Source: Alopecurus myosuroides
Taxonomy: Eukaryota > Streptophyta > Magnoliopsida > Poales > Poaceae
Direction of reading: 5' to 3'
Assembly: GCA_028641055.1 (NCBI GenBank)
Contig: CM054063.1
Coordinates: forward strand, 51,089,827-51,153,826
DNA length: 64,000 nt
This document shows, one piece after another, positions 23,749-34,741 of the stretch. Position numbers and translations under genes: made by a program. Position 1 is the first letter of the stretch; each line of letters opens with the position of its first letter. The notes beneath the pieces were generated by a model. That model had not been told where the DNA came from and made no database searches. It worked only from the letters and a program-made list of their open reading frames with translations.

Positions 23749-26683
23749 ACATCCCCAAGCTTAGTTCCTACTCGTCCTCGAGTAGGTACAAATAATTTCG
23801 GAGGTTACATGCTACCAACATAAACTTGATCATCATAGTAATGTAAAGCATGTAAACTAGAATCAAATGAATAAAGTTTATGGTTTATAGTTGATATCAA
23901 AGAGTAAAACCTTTCAATGAATAATACTAAAAGAAAATCCATTGTGCAAAGTATATTAGAGATGTTTTAAGCTTCAAGAACAACAATATAATCATCCAAG
24001 TCATCAAACTCTCACAACAACCCAGTTAGGATCAAGTCAAGTGACAACAATATGCACATAGGAAAATCATTCAAATAAATGTGCACTTAAAACAAGCAAG
24101 CATTCTGTATTGGTTCCTAGCACCAGTATTTTATGGCTAAAAGAACATTATGGGGGTTTGGATGGTCAATGGAAGAAAGTCTCACATAACTGAAAGTGAT
24201 CATTAGACAAGAGGAAGTATTATAATCTAAGTTATGAAAGGAGTAGTGATTGCCACACAACGGATGCACATAGAGCTATAAGTGTATGAAAGCTCTCCAA
24301 TGGAACTAGTGGGGGTGCATCCAACTTGTTTGCTCACGAAGACCTAGAGCTCTTTTGAGGAGGCTCGTCATTGGAATATACAAGCCAAGTTCTATAATGT
24401 AAGTTCCCCACATAGTTGCGTAATTTATAATATGAAAACTCTCTCCAAACTGAAGTAATGATGCCAACCAAGCACAAGTGTGGAATAAATGATAGTAGTG
24501 CCACCCCCTCTCTATCTATCTTTTTTCCTTTTTTCTTTTTGCCTTTTTTTTTTGATTTATAACCTTACTAGTAGGGGAAAAACTCTATTTTACAATGAAT
24601 CATCACACTTTTAGTACTCATAACTCAACTGAAATATCTCTGATGTAAATAAAACTAAATGCTCCTGCCAGTGTGACAATATGCAAAATAACAATGAAGC
24701 ATGACAAGTAACATAATGATGATGGATGTTGTATGGTAATATATCTCGGGATGGCTATGGAAATGCCATGGTAGGTAGGTATGGTGGTTGTTTTGAGGAA
24801 GATAAATTTTGGCTTATGTGTAGAAGAACAAAGTTCTCCCACGGGGTTTGGATGCACTGGTGAAGTTTGCACCAACTCTCAATGTGAGAATGGGCAATGC
24901 ACAGTACCGAAGAGGCTAGCAAATATGGATGGTGGAAGTGCCAGAAAACCGCAACATAGAACTCACAAGTTAAAAGATTCCAAATAAAATCATGATCTCA
25001 CAAGGCATAATGAAAATCACTCCAAGAGGGTCCATGGTAGTGACACGTAACTATTGGCTACCCCGACCGTAGCGCGTAATAAAAAGTCATTACGATTGCT
25101 ATCAGCAAAGGAAGTCATATACCATTATCCCATCAACTGGTTATTTGAGTGTGGCACAGTTTCAAGCTTTTAGACCAACCATTAATTGTTTTTACTTTAC
25201 TAAACCAGAAAGTTTACCATTAAGCATATTAATATCTCAAAAAAACAACAAATAATCAAGTGAAACAGTTTAATGATCTACAAGAATATGCCAGCTTTTT
25301 CGTTATACCATCTACCACATGTAGCATTTTCTATTTCCTTCAAACACCATACAAAATATGTTTTAACAAAAACTCTCTAGATGATACAGAAAGAAAGCAT
25401 GAGAGTACTCACATAACTCTACTAAAACTGACAGCTCTGAATAAGATATGCAATGAGAACAAGGGCTAAACGCAGTACTAGCAAAAGGTGAACACTCACA
25501 GAACAATAAGAATGAAAACTAGAGTGTTCTAAGCAATGAAAATGGAGGGTGTCTCTCTCCCACACAAGTATGATAGGTTCCAGTGATGTTATTGCAGCAA
25601 GGAAAACAAAATAAAACAAAAGAAAACAAAAGAAAAACAACGCTCCAAGTAAACTTCATATGATGTGACCGAATAAAAATATTATTTCACGAGAAGTGAC
25701 CTGATAAATGGTTGATGAAGAAGGGGATGCCTTGGGAATCCCCAAGCTTAGATGCTTGAGTCTTCTAAAAATATGCTTGGATGAACCACGGGTGCATCCC
25801 CAAGATTTTACCTTGCACTCTTCTTGATCACATATATCACCTCTTCTCTTGACCCTTGAAAACTTCCTTCACACCATACTCAAACAATAATTCGCATTAG
25901 AGGGTTAGTGAAACAAATAAAAATTCATGGGTTATGTATGGAACAAGTGCTATTGGTACTTTTAAACATTAGATACTGCCACTGATGTTTCGTGAAGCAA
26001 AGAAATTCACTTGACATCGTAAAAGAGCAAATGCAAGAAAAATGGCAGAATCTGTCAAAACCAGAACAGTCTGTAAAGACAAATTTTTTCGAGGCACTTA
26101 CGTTGCTCGGATCGAAAAACTTAAAGAATGAAAAAGTTGAGGAATTAGCCGAGGAATAATCACAACAAATTTAAGTTCATTTCTATTTTTTCTATGAATC
26201 ATACGATTTTTTACGATGCACAGCAGAAATGTGTTTCCTGCTTAGAAATCTGAAAACCAACTCCAACTCTCGTAAAAAACCTTACTTGGCACTACTAAAA
26301 CATGAAAATAAATATACAAAGGAGTTGCTACATAAATATAAAACCCCTTGACTCAAAGAAAATAGATAAAAACAAATCAAAAATAAAACCAGGGGTTATC
26401 TCCCAAGAAGTACATTTCTAAAGCCTTTTAGCTAGGCATGATAATTTGAGAAGATGATCACATAATAATTATGAATTGAAGCAAAAGAGAGCATCAAGAA
26501 GAAAATGTAAAACAAATTTAAGTCTAACCCAAAGTGGCTACCTTAGGAAGACAAAAGAAGTGCAACGTCAGAAATTTCAACATAAAGAGGGGAAACTTGA
26601 TATTGTTGAGATTCATAAAATTATGCTTCCCTCTCTCATAATAACTTTCAGTAGTACCATGAATAAAATTAACAATATAACTA
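23749..26683 (-). mobile_element. Non-coding internal domain of the nested element
   Basis: No supported gene. It includes the family hairpin (25723-25743, one mismatch) and the GGGAGATAACCCC block near 26400, both shared with the plus-strand element. Short open frames (24781-24987, 26524-26826) are treated as chance. Confidence 0.65.
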
Positions 26684-27091
26684 TCACATAAAATCATTCT
26701 TATCATGAGCCACATGCATAAAAGAATTATTACTCTCCACATAAGCGTAGTCATTCTTATTAATAGTAGTGAGAGCAAATTCAACAAAATAGATATCATT
26801 ATTATTCTCATCACCATAATAATCAAATATAGGAGTCATATTATAATCATAATAAACTTTCTCCTCAATAGTAGGTGGACTGAAAATAACATATTCATCA
26901 TTGTAATCATCATATATTGGAGGCAAAGTATCACCAAAGAAATTTTCCTCCTCAAAATTTGGGGGACTAAAAATATCATATTCATCAAAACCAGCTTCCC
27001 CAAGCTTAGACTTTTCCATAGCATAAGCAATTATGGCGTTCAAAGAATTCATACTAATAACATTGCTACTAGCATGCAAATAAAGTTCCAT
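26684..27091 (-). CDS. Acidic, repeat-containing ORF of the nested element
   Basis: A 135-codon frame very rich in Asp, Glu, Tyr and Asn. It holds two tandem copies of a ~26-residue unit: FSPPNFEEENFFGDTLPPIY and then FSPPTIEEKVYYDYNMTPIF, each followed by a D-Y-x-D-E motif. Acidic ORFs of this kind accompany related Triticeae elements as I recall. No enzymatic motif is seen and the role is unknown. It lies about 270 bp inside the 5' LTR, the place where gag would begin. It is probably a degenerate or replaced gag-region product. Confidence 0.4.
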   Translation of the reverse strand: MELYLHASSNVISMNSLNAIIAYAMEKSKLGEAGFDEYDIFSPPNFEEENFFGDTLPPIYDDYNDEYVIFSPPTIEEKVYYDYNMTPIFDYYGDENNNDIYFVEFALTTINKNDYAYVESNNSFMHVAHDKNDFM

Positions 27092-27329
27092 CGGTTTTTA
27101 AATTTTCTCTTCAAAAGCATCATGTCCTAATTCAAGATAAATATTATAAAGTTCTCTCATATTTTTGTTGTTTTCCATTAAGACTAACTAGTAAAAATAA
27201 AAACAAGCAACAAGTAATAATAACCTAACTAGTGAAAATAAAAACAAGAAACAAAAAGATATAATTGTAGAATCTAAAGGAAATAACTTCGAGCACTCAC
27301 AAAGGATATGAGTACCTTTTACCTTACCT

Positions 27330-27345
27330 CCCCGGCAACGACACT
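27330..27345 (-). other. Primer-binding site of the nested element (tRNA-Asp type)
   Basis: The minus strand reads TAGTGTCGTTGCCGGGG, about 11 bases from the LTR end. The 3' block CGTTGCCGGGG matches the tRNA-Asp complement, while the TGGCGCC part has decayed to TAGTGTC. Confidence 0.7.
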
Positions 27346-27356
27346 AGAAAAGAGAT

Positions 27357-28734
27357 TGATGTCTACGCACGCTTCTATTCTTGTAGAAAGTGTTGGGCCT
27401 CCAAGTGCAGAGGTTTGTAGAACAGCGGCAAGTTTCCCTTAAGTGGATTACCCAAGGTTTATCGAACTCAGGGAGGAAGAGGTCAAAGGTATCCCTCTCA
27501 AGCAACCCTGCAATCACGATACAAGAAGTGTCTTGTGTCCCCAACAGACCTAATACAATTGTTAGTTGTATAGGTGCACTAGTTCGGTGAAGAGAGAGTA
27601 AAATACAAGTGATATGGATGATAATAAGTTATAATACCAATCTGAAATAAAAATGGAAGCAAGAAAACATGTAGTAGTAGAACTGATTGTAAACAGTGTT
27701 TCAATGCTTAGAAACAAGGCCTGGGGGATCATACTTTCACTAGTGAACACTCTCAACAATGATAAAATAACTGAATGCATAAATATCTCTCTTCACTATA
27801 CTACTCCGAACCACTCTCCGGTCGAATAACAAACACCAATTCATTGCGTAGGGCTGCAAAAAGTACTCCTCAAAGTCGCATTCCCATGTCTAGTTAACCC
27901 CATGCTATCACTATGAGCGCCCTAGAAGGTACTAGACAAACACCACAATTTCATAAGGTCATCCAACACAAGATATAAATATAATGCTATACCACACGGT
28001 GCACACATTCTCACCTTTACACCGTGATCAAAGTGTCTACGGAGATCTGATAATAAAACCACTTGAGTAGCATAACAGATGAAGAATGACATCTACCGAT
28101 TCGACTAGATTACAAAGATCATGATCACATGGAGATCACACCATGGGAGAGAGAGATGAACACATAGCTACCGGTAGAGCCCTCAGCCCCTGGGGAGAAC
28201 TACTCCCTCCTCATCATAGGAGACAGCAACAGCAATAAAGATGGCGGTGGAGTCAATGGGGATGATTTCTGTCCCCCGAAACTTGTCTGCGGCAGCGGCG
28301 GAGCTACATATGTTTTTGGTGGATAAGGGCGATCCTTTTAGGGTTGATGCATATGGGAGTATATAAGGGCGAAAGGGAGATACCAGGGGGTAGCCAGGGG
28401 GCCCACACCACATGGTGGCGCGACCAGGGGAACCCGCGCCACCCCATGGTGTGGCCACCCTGTGGCCCTCCTCCGGATCTCTTCGGGACTTCCTGGACCC
28501 TCCGGGACTTCTAAGACTTCTGGCTTTTGAAATTTCCAATTCCAAGAATATTTCTAGAATAACTTTTCTAAAACTAAAAATACCAGAAAACATGGAACTG
28601 ACTCTGTGGCATCTTGTCAATAGATTAGTCCAAAAAATCGATAAAAATGACATAAAGTGTATAGCAAACATGGTGGGAAACAATAAAAAACAACATGGAA
28701 CATCAGAAATTAAGGATACGTTTATGACGTATCA
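27357..28734 (-). repeat. 5' LTR of the nested element (1378 bp)
   Basis: It starts TGATACGTCATAAACG (minus) at 28734 and ends near 27357. The TATA region is TTATATACTCCC (about 28357-28368). It aligns with 22331-23748 throughout. Confidence 0.8.
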
Positions 28735-28879
28735 CCATCTTAGCTGCATAAACCTTCTGAAGTTACTCCTTCCTCATACTGGTCAATTAAACCTTTTTTC
28801 TTTCTGAGGAAAAACTGCTGCTGTGCTCATCATACCTTCCTCTTGGGGTTTCCCAATGAGTACAAGACCTGCACCATCA
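28735..28879 (+). repeat. Plus-oriented 3' end of an Athila-lineage LTR
   Basis: The segment matches the last ~140 bp of the LTR ending at 10049 or 16714 and terminates in ACCATCA at 28879. It abuts the start of an oppositely oriented LTR. Copia coding sequence resumes at 28880. It is the remnant of another insertion whose left part is lost. Confidence 0.7.
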
Positions 28880-29480
28880 GTACGCAAGAGCTACACACAC
28901 GATCTTTGGCAAACTTAGCATTCGTTAGTCCTAGAACATGATTGCCACTTTGAAGGTCAGGCAATGTCCTCATATTGGTGTGGGCTAACCGGCGATTCCA
29001 TAGCCAACCCGCATCAACTTTAGCCATTAGGCATGTCGCGGCACACGTGTCTTCTTTAGAGAAGTCCACTACATACATGCCGTTCTCGACATGCCCAGCA
29101 AAGACCACTTTATGAGTCGTCTCCCAAGTGACAATCACATTCTCCTTATTAAAGAAAGAGGTAAAACCACAATTTGCAAGTTGAAGGACCGACATTAGAT
29201 TATAACCAAGGAACTCAACAAGGAGAACATTCTCAATTGATAAATCATTTGAGATAACTACCTTGCGTCGCCCCAATACTTTTAGCTCGGAGTTATCACC
29301 AATAGTGACACAATTGAGATGAGGTGAAGGAGGATTAAGGTTACTCATTGCGTCCTTGCTTCCGGTCATATGTTGGGATGCACCACTATCCACCGTCCAT
29401 TTGCCCGACCCGGAAGCATTTCCCTACAAGAGATTATTGTCTTGATTTAGGTACCCATCATTGAATGGGTCCTCTTTCGT
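28880..29480 (-). pseudogene. Copia protease and pre-integrase (zinc-finger) region
   Basis: The minus frame shows the protease active site WTVDSGASQHMTG at about 29390, the first Asp-Ser-Gly intact. It continues with VTIGDNSELKVLGRRKVVI and VEFLGYNLMSVLQLANCG, and the pre-integrase motif WLWNRRLAHTNMRTLPDL. It ends at a Cys pair (VCSSC) where foreign LTR sequence starts. A TAG interrupts the frame just before the protease. It is collinear with the RT block at 20607-22187 after removal of the insertions, except that the integrase core is absent from both sides. It was probably lost by deletion. Confidence 0.8.
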
Positions 29481-29485
29481 TATAC

Positions 29486-30166
29486 GTATGGTGTGGAAAA
29501 CAATAGGAAAACAGTAGGAAAACGATAGTAACAGTATGAAAACAGTGATTGTAGTGGTTGTATTATCAGTGTAAGGAAAATGGACCGGGGTCCACAGTTC
29601 ACTAGTGGTGTCTCTCCAAAACAGATAGATAACATCTTGGGTAAACAAATTACAGTTGAGCAATTGAAAGATATAAAGGCTGCACCGTAGTGCATATCCA
29701 TGACATAATGATTACTATGTGATTCATGCGGACATTACAACAAAATACATAGTCCGTTATCCAACTGCATCTATGACTAATAATCCACCCTTCGATTGTC
29801 ATCCGAGAAAATCTTGGGTATTAAGTTGCAAACAACAAATAATTGCATTAAGCAAAGTGTGTAATGTAAACAATGTAAACATCGTTGTTTTCTCCCTAAT
29901 GGCAACATCACATCCCCCACCCGTTACGTTTCTGTCACTCAAGCGTGAGTAAAAGGGATACATGAACCCACTATCGAGCATATATACTCCCTCTTGGAGT
30001 TACTAGCATCTACTTGGCCAGAGCATCTACTAATAACGGAGAGCATGCAAGATCATAAATAACATACACATGAAAAGAACATGATGTATTGATAATCATT
30101 GGACATAGCATTCAATATTTATCGGATCCCAACAAACACAACATGTAGCATTAGAATAAGATCAAG
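29486..30166 (-). repeat. Minus-oriented fragment of an Athila-lineage LTR
   Basis: This is the reverse complement of the middle-to-3' part of the LTR at 8455-10049 (about 9090-9785), including the ATACTCCCTCTTGGAGTTAC block. It cuts off the Copia gag on its left. Confidence 0.75.
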
Positions 30167-30431
30167 AAATGGTTTTAATTGTGAGTGGATTTGTCTTCTC
30201 TTAAGGTTTTCCACTTTTGCTTTAGTTATTTTTAGCAATTTAATATGGAGGCCATGATGCATGATGGAATGAAAAAAAAAATGAAAATTTGGCTCAAACC
30301 TTGGAGTGCCAATTTTGGGCTGCTGCAACTTATTCGTGTGTAATTTGAAACATTATTTGATGTAATAATCGGAAACACTATTTGAACCATTTGATATTAT
30401 ATTTGTGCTGCCATATTTATGTTTGAAATGA
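30167..30431. other. Intergenic DNA, nothing recognised
   Basis: AT-rich sequence between an LTR fragment and the hAT-type MITE. No motif or coding signal seen. Confidence 0.4.
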
Positions 30432-30439
30432 TGTATATG

Positions 30440-30622
30440 CAAAGTTTTAAATAGCGGGCTAAAACATTTAGCGGCAACCTACGGAAAAAGCTATAGCGAT
30501 GCTATATCCCCGCTATGTAAGGGTTTAGGTACCTTTTAGCGCGCTAATGCACTTAGCGGCATAGTGTTGAAAACACTATAGCGTCTCTATAGCGAAGCTA
30601 TAGCGCACTATTTTAAACTTTG
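30440..30622. mobile_element. hAT-type MITE, 183 bp
   Basis: Terminal inverted repeats CAAAGTTTTAAATAG and CAAAGTTTAAAATAG are flanked by a perfect 8-bp target duplication TGTATATG (30432-30439 and 30623-30630). The interior repeats GCTATAGCG-type palindromes. An 8-bp duplication indicates the hAT superfamily. Confidence 0.85.
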
Positions 30623-30630
30623 TGTATATG

Positions 30631-31521
30631 TGCTGAAAATAAAAAGCTATAGCGGAAAGCTGGTTACCGGTCGGGTTTATGGGGACTGCTACGACGCATC
30701 AGTTTTCAACCCGTAAAACCAGTTTTCCACGACCCTATCACGCGTTTACGGTTCCGCGGGATAGTGGTACTGCTAGAGACGCTCTAAGAGTGTGTGCAGT
30801 GTTGGGGTGTGTCTAAGAAAAATACTAGTACTAGGTCTAACAAAATCAAAACTGCTCCACCGTTTAGTCACCCTGTGTGGGTCACATGTGACAGAAAAAG
30901 TTTACTTTTCTCCCCAAATTGCTTTACTTTAACCAATGGAGAGATTCCAAGTCACCATGCCAAAATTTTAAATGAACTAGTCACAGGTGTCTTGTACTAG
31001 ACATGAGTCCAGGAATCTTTTTCTTAGTCCCACCTTCTCCACCGTTTAGTCCTAGGTCTAAGAGAAAAAAGGTGTTCTTAGTCACCCCTTTTTTGCAATG
31101 CTACACACGCCCTAACCAGTTCATCCTTTCTTTATTTATGGCGCTACATATTCAAAGATGGAGACAAAAAACAAAATGCAAAGTAAGGCTGAGTACAAGT
31201 GAACCACCCCGAGGACAAAAAGAATATCTAAGAGAACAATGGGAGAATCTGGAGAGGCTACATAGAAAGGACAAACATCACAATGCGAGAGATCTTCGGC
31301 TCAATCACAAGGAGGATCTCTTCGCCTTCTATCTTCATCTGACCAAGTAAGAAACAAGTGGTTGGAGGGCTGATCATCTGATTGTTACCGCCAACACCCT
31401 TCAAAGAGGAGAGGGTGTTGTATAGGAATGCAATGATCCAAGGATAATCGACTCGGTAACCAGCTTAAGATAAGCGCATCAAACGAAACAACCACTTGAT
31501 TTCTCAAGAGATCGGTCGACT
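30631..31521. other. Intergenic DNA between two MITEs
   Basis: CTCCACCGTTTAGTC occurs at about 30855 and 31039, suggesting an old duplication. The open frame at 31003-31350 has no recognised similarity. No gene supported. Confidence 0.35.
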
Positions 31522-31530
31522 AACCTCGAC

Positions 31531-31718
31531 ATAAAAAAAATCCTATACGACCCCTGCCCTGTACGACCCATGCGTGGACCACCTCTGAAACCAACCACGT
31601 GGCAAACACATCTTTCCGCTAATCAAATCTCGTAACTGGACATGATTTGGGATTAGGGCGATGAAATCGTATGGTGCTGGATGAGGTCCACAGATGGGTC
31701 GTATAGAATTTTTTTTCC
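31531..31718. mobile_element. Mutator-type MITE, 188 bp
   Basis: The inverted ends share AAAAAAAAT(C/T)CTATACGACCC, and a perfect 9-bp direct repeat AACCTCGAC flanks the element (31522-31530 and 31719-31727). A 9-bp duplication is the hallmark of Mutator-like elements. No coding capacity. Confidence 0.85.
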
Positions 31719-31931
31719 AACCTCGACGGTGCAACGTTGGAAGAAGGAAAAAACATGAAGCAGCTTCACTAAAAGTATGGAAATAAAGGTGTGATGTTAA
31801 GGATAATCCCAAGGTGGTTTTTAACTTATAAGTCGTGTCATACATTTCTTTGATAAAGAATGTATATTAATATCGAGGATCGTCGTCGTGTCGTACATGG
31901 AGACATAGAGTAATATCATAGGCCGTAATAT

Positions 31932-32063
31932 CTGTGGCAGACCCTACGTTCATGAAAATAGGCTAAATATATTATATAGTTACTGTTTATTGTGAAGGAA
32001 AAAAATCAAAAATTTAATGCTGACCCGACATATGATATATTTATGAGGCTGGCTTTGCCCCTG
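31932..32063. mobile_element. Probable hAT-type MITE, 132 bp
   Basis: Ends CTGTGGCAGACCC and CAGGGGCAAAGCC (inverted) are flanked by CGTAATAT (31924-31931) and AGTAATAT (32064-32071), a 7/8 match. The termini resemble the CAGGGGCGGA family at 37568 and 56017. Confidence 0.55.
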
Positions 32064-32304
32064 AGTAATATAATTTCATCTTTTTGAAAAGAGGAAGTAA
32101 TACAATATACTTTCGAAGATAGATGAATGAATATTTTTGTCAGTGTGAGCAGATCGTGTGTAACACCTATCCAAAGTTTATAGCTTTATTTTTATCAATT
32201 CAGCTGTTTTCAGTACCATAGGCCGAGATTGAATGTGTTATCTGTTCAGCTTAGAGTCAAGGTCACGAGGCAGAAAAAATGGGTAGCAGATAGACAATGT
32301 CACT

Positions 32305-32358
32305 CTTCTGAAAATTCAAAGATGCAGAATATAGTGTACTTCTGAAAATTCAAAGATG
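32305..32358. repeat. 34-bp duplication just upstream of the BAHD TATA box
   Basis: CTTCTGAAAATTCAAAGATG occurs at 32305-32324 and 32339-32358. Confidence 0.85.
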
Positions 32359-32366
32359 TGGAATGG

Positions 32367-32373
32367 TATAAAT
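32367..32373 (+). promoter_or_regulatory. TATA box of the BAHD-like gene
   Basis: TATAAAT in GGTATAAATGCAGC, about 116 bp before the preferred ATG at 32483. The upstream ATG at 32372 overlaps this box and so is unlikely to be the start. Confidence 0.55.
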
Positions 32374-32482
32374 GCAGCGAGGAACAAACAAATCTCAGAT
32401 TTCACCGTCTCCACTTGCTTTCCCGCTGCCGCCAACGACGACATTTCGCCCCGTTGGATTGGCTCAGAGATCCCTACGTACA

Positions 32483-33326
32483 ATGACCGGCGTGCCCACC
32501 ATTGCCAAGTCGCCGCCGGCGCTCATCCCTCCAGCGGAGCCAACCCCTGGCGGCACCCTCCCGTTCTCCTCCATCGACAGGGCCACCGGTGGCGCCGGCT
32601 TGGTGAACCTCATCCAGGTCTTCCCCACGTCCCCGCTCTCCCCCGTGGGGGCGATGCGCGACGGGCTCGCGAGGGCGCTCGTGCCGTACTACCCGGTGGC
32701 CGGCCGCGTCTCCCCCGGCGGCCTCGCGGTGGACTGCACCGGCGAGGGCGTCTGGTTCGTGGAGGCCGCCGCGAGCTGCGCGCTCGCCGACGTGGACCGC
32801 CTCGAGTGCTGCCCGCTGCCCATCCCCGGAGAGCTCCTCCTCCCGCGCCCGCCCCCGGGTGAGAGCCTCGATGGCCTCATCCTAATGATCCAGGCGACGA
32901 GGTTCGCATGCGGCGGGCTCGCCGTCGGGATCAGCTTCAGCCACGCGGTGTTCGACGGGCAGGGCGTGGCGCAGTTCCTCGCGGCAGTGGGGGAGCTAGC
33001 GCGGGGGCTCCCGGCGCCGTCCGTGGCCCCCGTGTGGGGTCGCGGCGCGATCCCTGACCCGCCGAGCCCGCCGCCGCCGCAGCTCACGGAGTTCAGGCTC
33101 GTGACCCAGGTGGCCGACATCTCTTCGGAAAGCATCGCGCGCATCAAGGACGAGTTCAAGACATCCACGGGGGTGGGCGGCCAGGGCTGCTCCACCTTCG
33201 ACGCGGTGACGGCCGTTGTGTTCAAGTGCCGCGCGCTGGCGCTGGCAGCGGACGACGCCGAGGTCCGGGTCGCCTTCGCCGCCGGAACGCGGCACCTCCT
33301 CCACGGCGTGCTGCCAGCGGTGGACG
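32483..33326 (+). CDS. BAHD acyltransferase-like gene, N-terminal block
   Basis: BAHD enzymes transfer acyl groups from acyl-CoA to alcohols or amines in plant secondary metabolism, in the cytosol. From the ATG at 32483 the frame shows an N-terminal IPPAEPTPGG start, SSIDRATGG, ALVPYYPVAGRVS and the catalytic HXXXD motif as SHAVFDG (about 32939-32959). It continues to TRHLLHGVLPAVD. The block is GC-rich with strong codon bias, unlike its surroundings. A longer frame from 32372 runs through the TATA box and is rejected as the start. After the repeat CAGCGGTGGACG (33315-33326) the frame meets a TGA within three codons. Length plus the second block (about 420 residues) equals a normal BAHD protein. 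The substrate cannot be told; a clade V type is possible. Confidence 0.8.
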
Positions 33327-34741
33327 AGAAATGATTGAGTACGCGTACGCGTAAGTCCCTCCCTATCTCCTCCCTTCATTGTCCTTGAGATCTGAGCCCA
33401 CGTCATGGCATTTGTGAGACAAATTCTGTACATGAAACAGTGATTGCCTAGACTCTAGACTTCACTTTTCATGCATTTTGCTACAAGACATAGATGCACA
33501 GTACATTCAGAACCCACAACTAAGCAACCAAGGCAGGTGAGAGAGAAAAGAGAGGAAAAGTCCGGGTACCAGGCGTTCGTGGCTATCCTCAATCACTGGA
33601 TGAAGGAGTTACCTAGTTATTAGATTTTTTTTATTAAATACAAAATGGTTACATTTTCTACTTTCCATTAATTTATATATCTCTTTAAAATAAAGATGAA
33701 GAAACTCTCTTGTTTCGGAACTGGTTAATTGAATTCCAATAAAAATAAGCCCATGTTTATAAATGGGAGACTCTTCTATATATTCTATATTATCAAAACG
33801 AAAGTTTAAAATATGTACTTTTTTTTAAAATTCTTGTCTTATACTACCTCCGTTCCATAATACAAGGCGTATTTTATTTTCTTTTGACCGACCCTTTGAC
33901 CAACAATTAATTTATCAATATTTAATTTATGCGACATATAAGTAATATCATTGTATTCCTACTTTAAATTATTCTCTTATGATTCTAAATTTTATCATAA
34001 AAGTTTCATACTAAATGAGTAAATCTTGGTCAAAGTCTCGATCAAAGGGAACAGTATACGCCTTATAATTTGGAATGGAGATAATACGGATTAGACAAAA
34101 TTTAAGTAAGAAATAACTTAGAATTTCAATATCTTTGAATATCTAAGTATAAGTTTTTTTTAAGTTTAAATAGTTTCTTTTTGAAAATCTAAGTATAAAT
34201 AGTTAAATAAAAAAATGATTTATACACCGCAATAGATGTCTTTCACATATAATTAGAAAAAAAAGTAATTTCTTAGAACAAACGTCTCTGATATCTGTTA
34301 TATGGAATATGAGTTTTGGATTCAGTTTCGGATCTTACCTCTACGGATCGCCTCTTTTCACAACTCTTGATTCAGTTTCTGGCTGCCTACTCATTTCTCT
34401 CAAGCTCTAGTTCATGGCTAGAGAATCTAAAAAAAAAATCATGGCTAGAGATCTCGTACTAGCTTTTTCTATTGGAGAATATGAGAGGAAGAGAATAGTA
34501 CCGAGTGCTGCAGAGTACACGTGAATTTCTCTTTCTTGAGCAGGCTATGTTTTGTCTTGTTGCAACATCAGGCATCTCATGGATTCCGGACAACCAAAAA
34601 AGACAAGGAAGTGTACAGTATTTCTCTACCTCCTAATGACGAGCAAATGACTTTGGGCCGTCCCACATCTCGATGAACAGTACGCAACGCATGCGGCTAC
34701 GATAGAGTGGTACCTACGCGTACACTTACTAAATCCGCATT
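33327..34741. other. 1.4-kb intervening segment in the BAHD gene (intron or insertion)
   Basis: The segment is bounded on both sides by the same 12 bp, CAGCGGTGGACG (33315-33326 and 34742-34753). Its inner ends form an imperfect inverted repeat sharing GTACGCGTA, AGTA and AATG. Within the duplicated 12 bp no GT-AG pair exists. A strong donor GTAAGT at 33351 is in the right phase for an acceptor at 34744, but leaves an in-frame TGA. It is AT-rich and contains a Stowaway MITE. Either an unusual intron or a transposon insertion into a single-exon gene. Confidence 0.6.
33844..34084. mobile_element. Stowaway (Tc1/mariner) MITE, ~241 bp
   Basis: The left end CTACCTCCGTTCC and right inverted end TTATCTCCATTCC both lead into AAGGCGTAT. 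TA dinucleotides flank the element (33842-33843 and 34085-34086). CTCCCTCCGTTCC is the classic Stowaway terminus. Confidence 0.8.

Larger units (their letters stand above)
22331..28734 (-). mobile_element. Nested Athila-lineage, non-autonomous element (minus strand)
   Basis: Direct LTRs at 27357-28734 (5') and 22331-23748 (3') start TGATACGTCATAAA on the minus strand and end in ACATCA. The internal domain (23749-27356) has a tRNA-Asp-type primer site, one acidic ORF remnant and a long non-coding part homologous to the plus-strand element (12442-15111). It has no pol. It lies inside the sirevirus pol region. The flanking 5-mers AGCAT (22326-22330) and CCATC (28735-28739) do not match, so one edge was altered after insertion. 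Confidence 0.8.
16715..29485 (-). mobile_element. Sirevirus-type (Maximus-like) Copia retrotransposon, interrupted and decayed
   Basis: On the minus strand the order is protease/pre-integrase block (29480-28880), RT and RNase H (22187-20607), a promoter-like module (19918-20230), a 460-codon ORF (19348-17966), several polypurine tracts (17900-17690) and part of the 3' LTR (17667-16715). An ORF downstream of pol and multiple AAAGGGG-type tracts are recognised traits of the sirevirus genus of Copia elements. Integrase is missing, gag is cut off at 29485, and a nested Athila-lineage element plus an LTR scrap occupy 22331-28879. Confidence 0.75.

Noticed and set aside
32372..32482. Upstream ATG giving a 37-residue longer BAHD N-terminus
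   Set aside because: It overlaps the TATA box, and the extra residues have no BAHD character.
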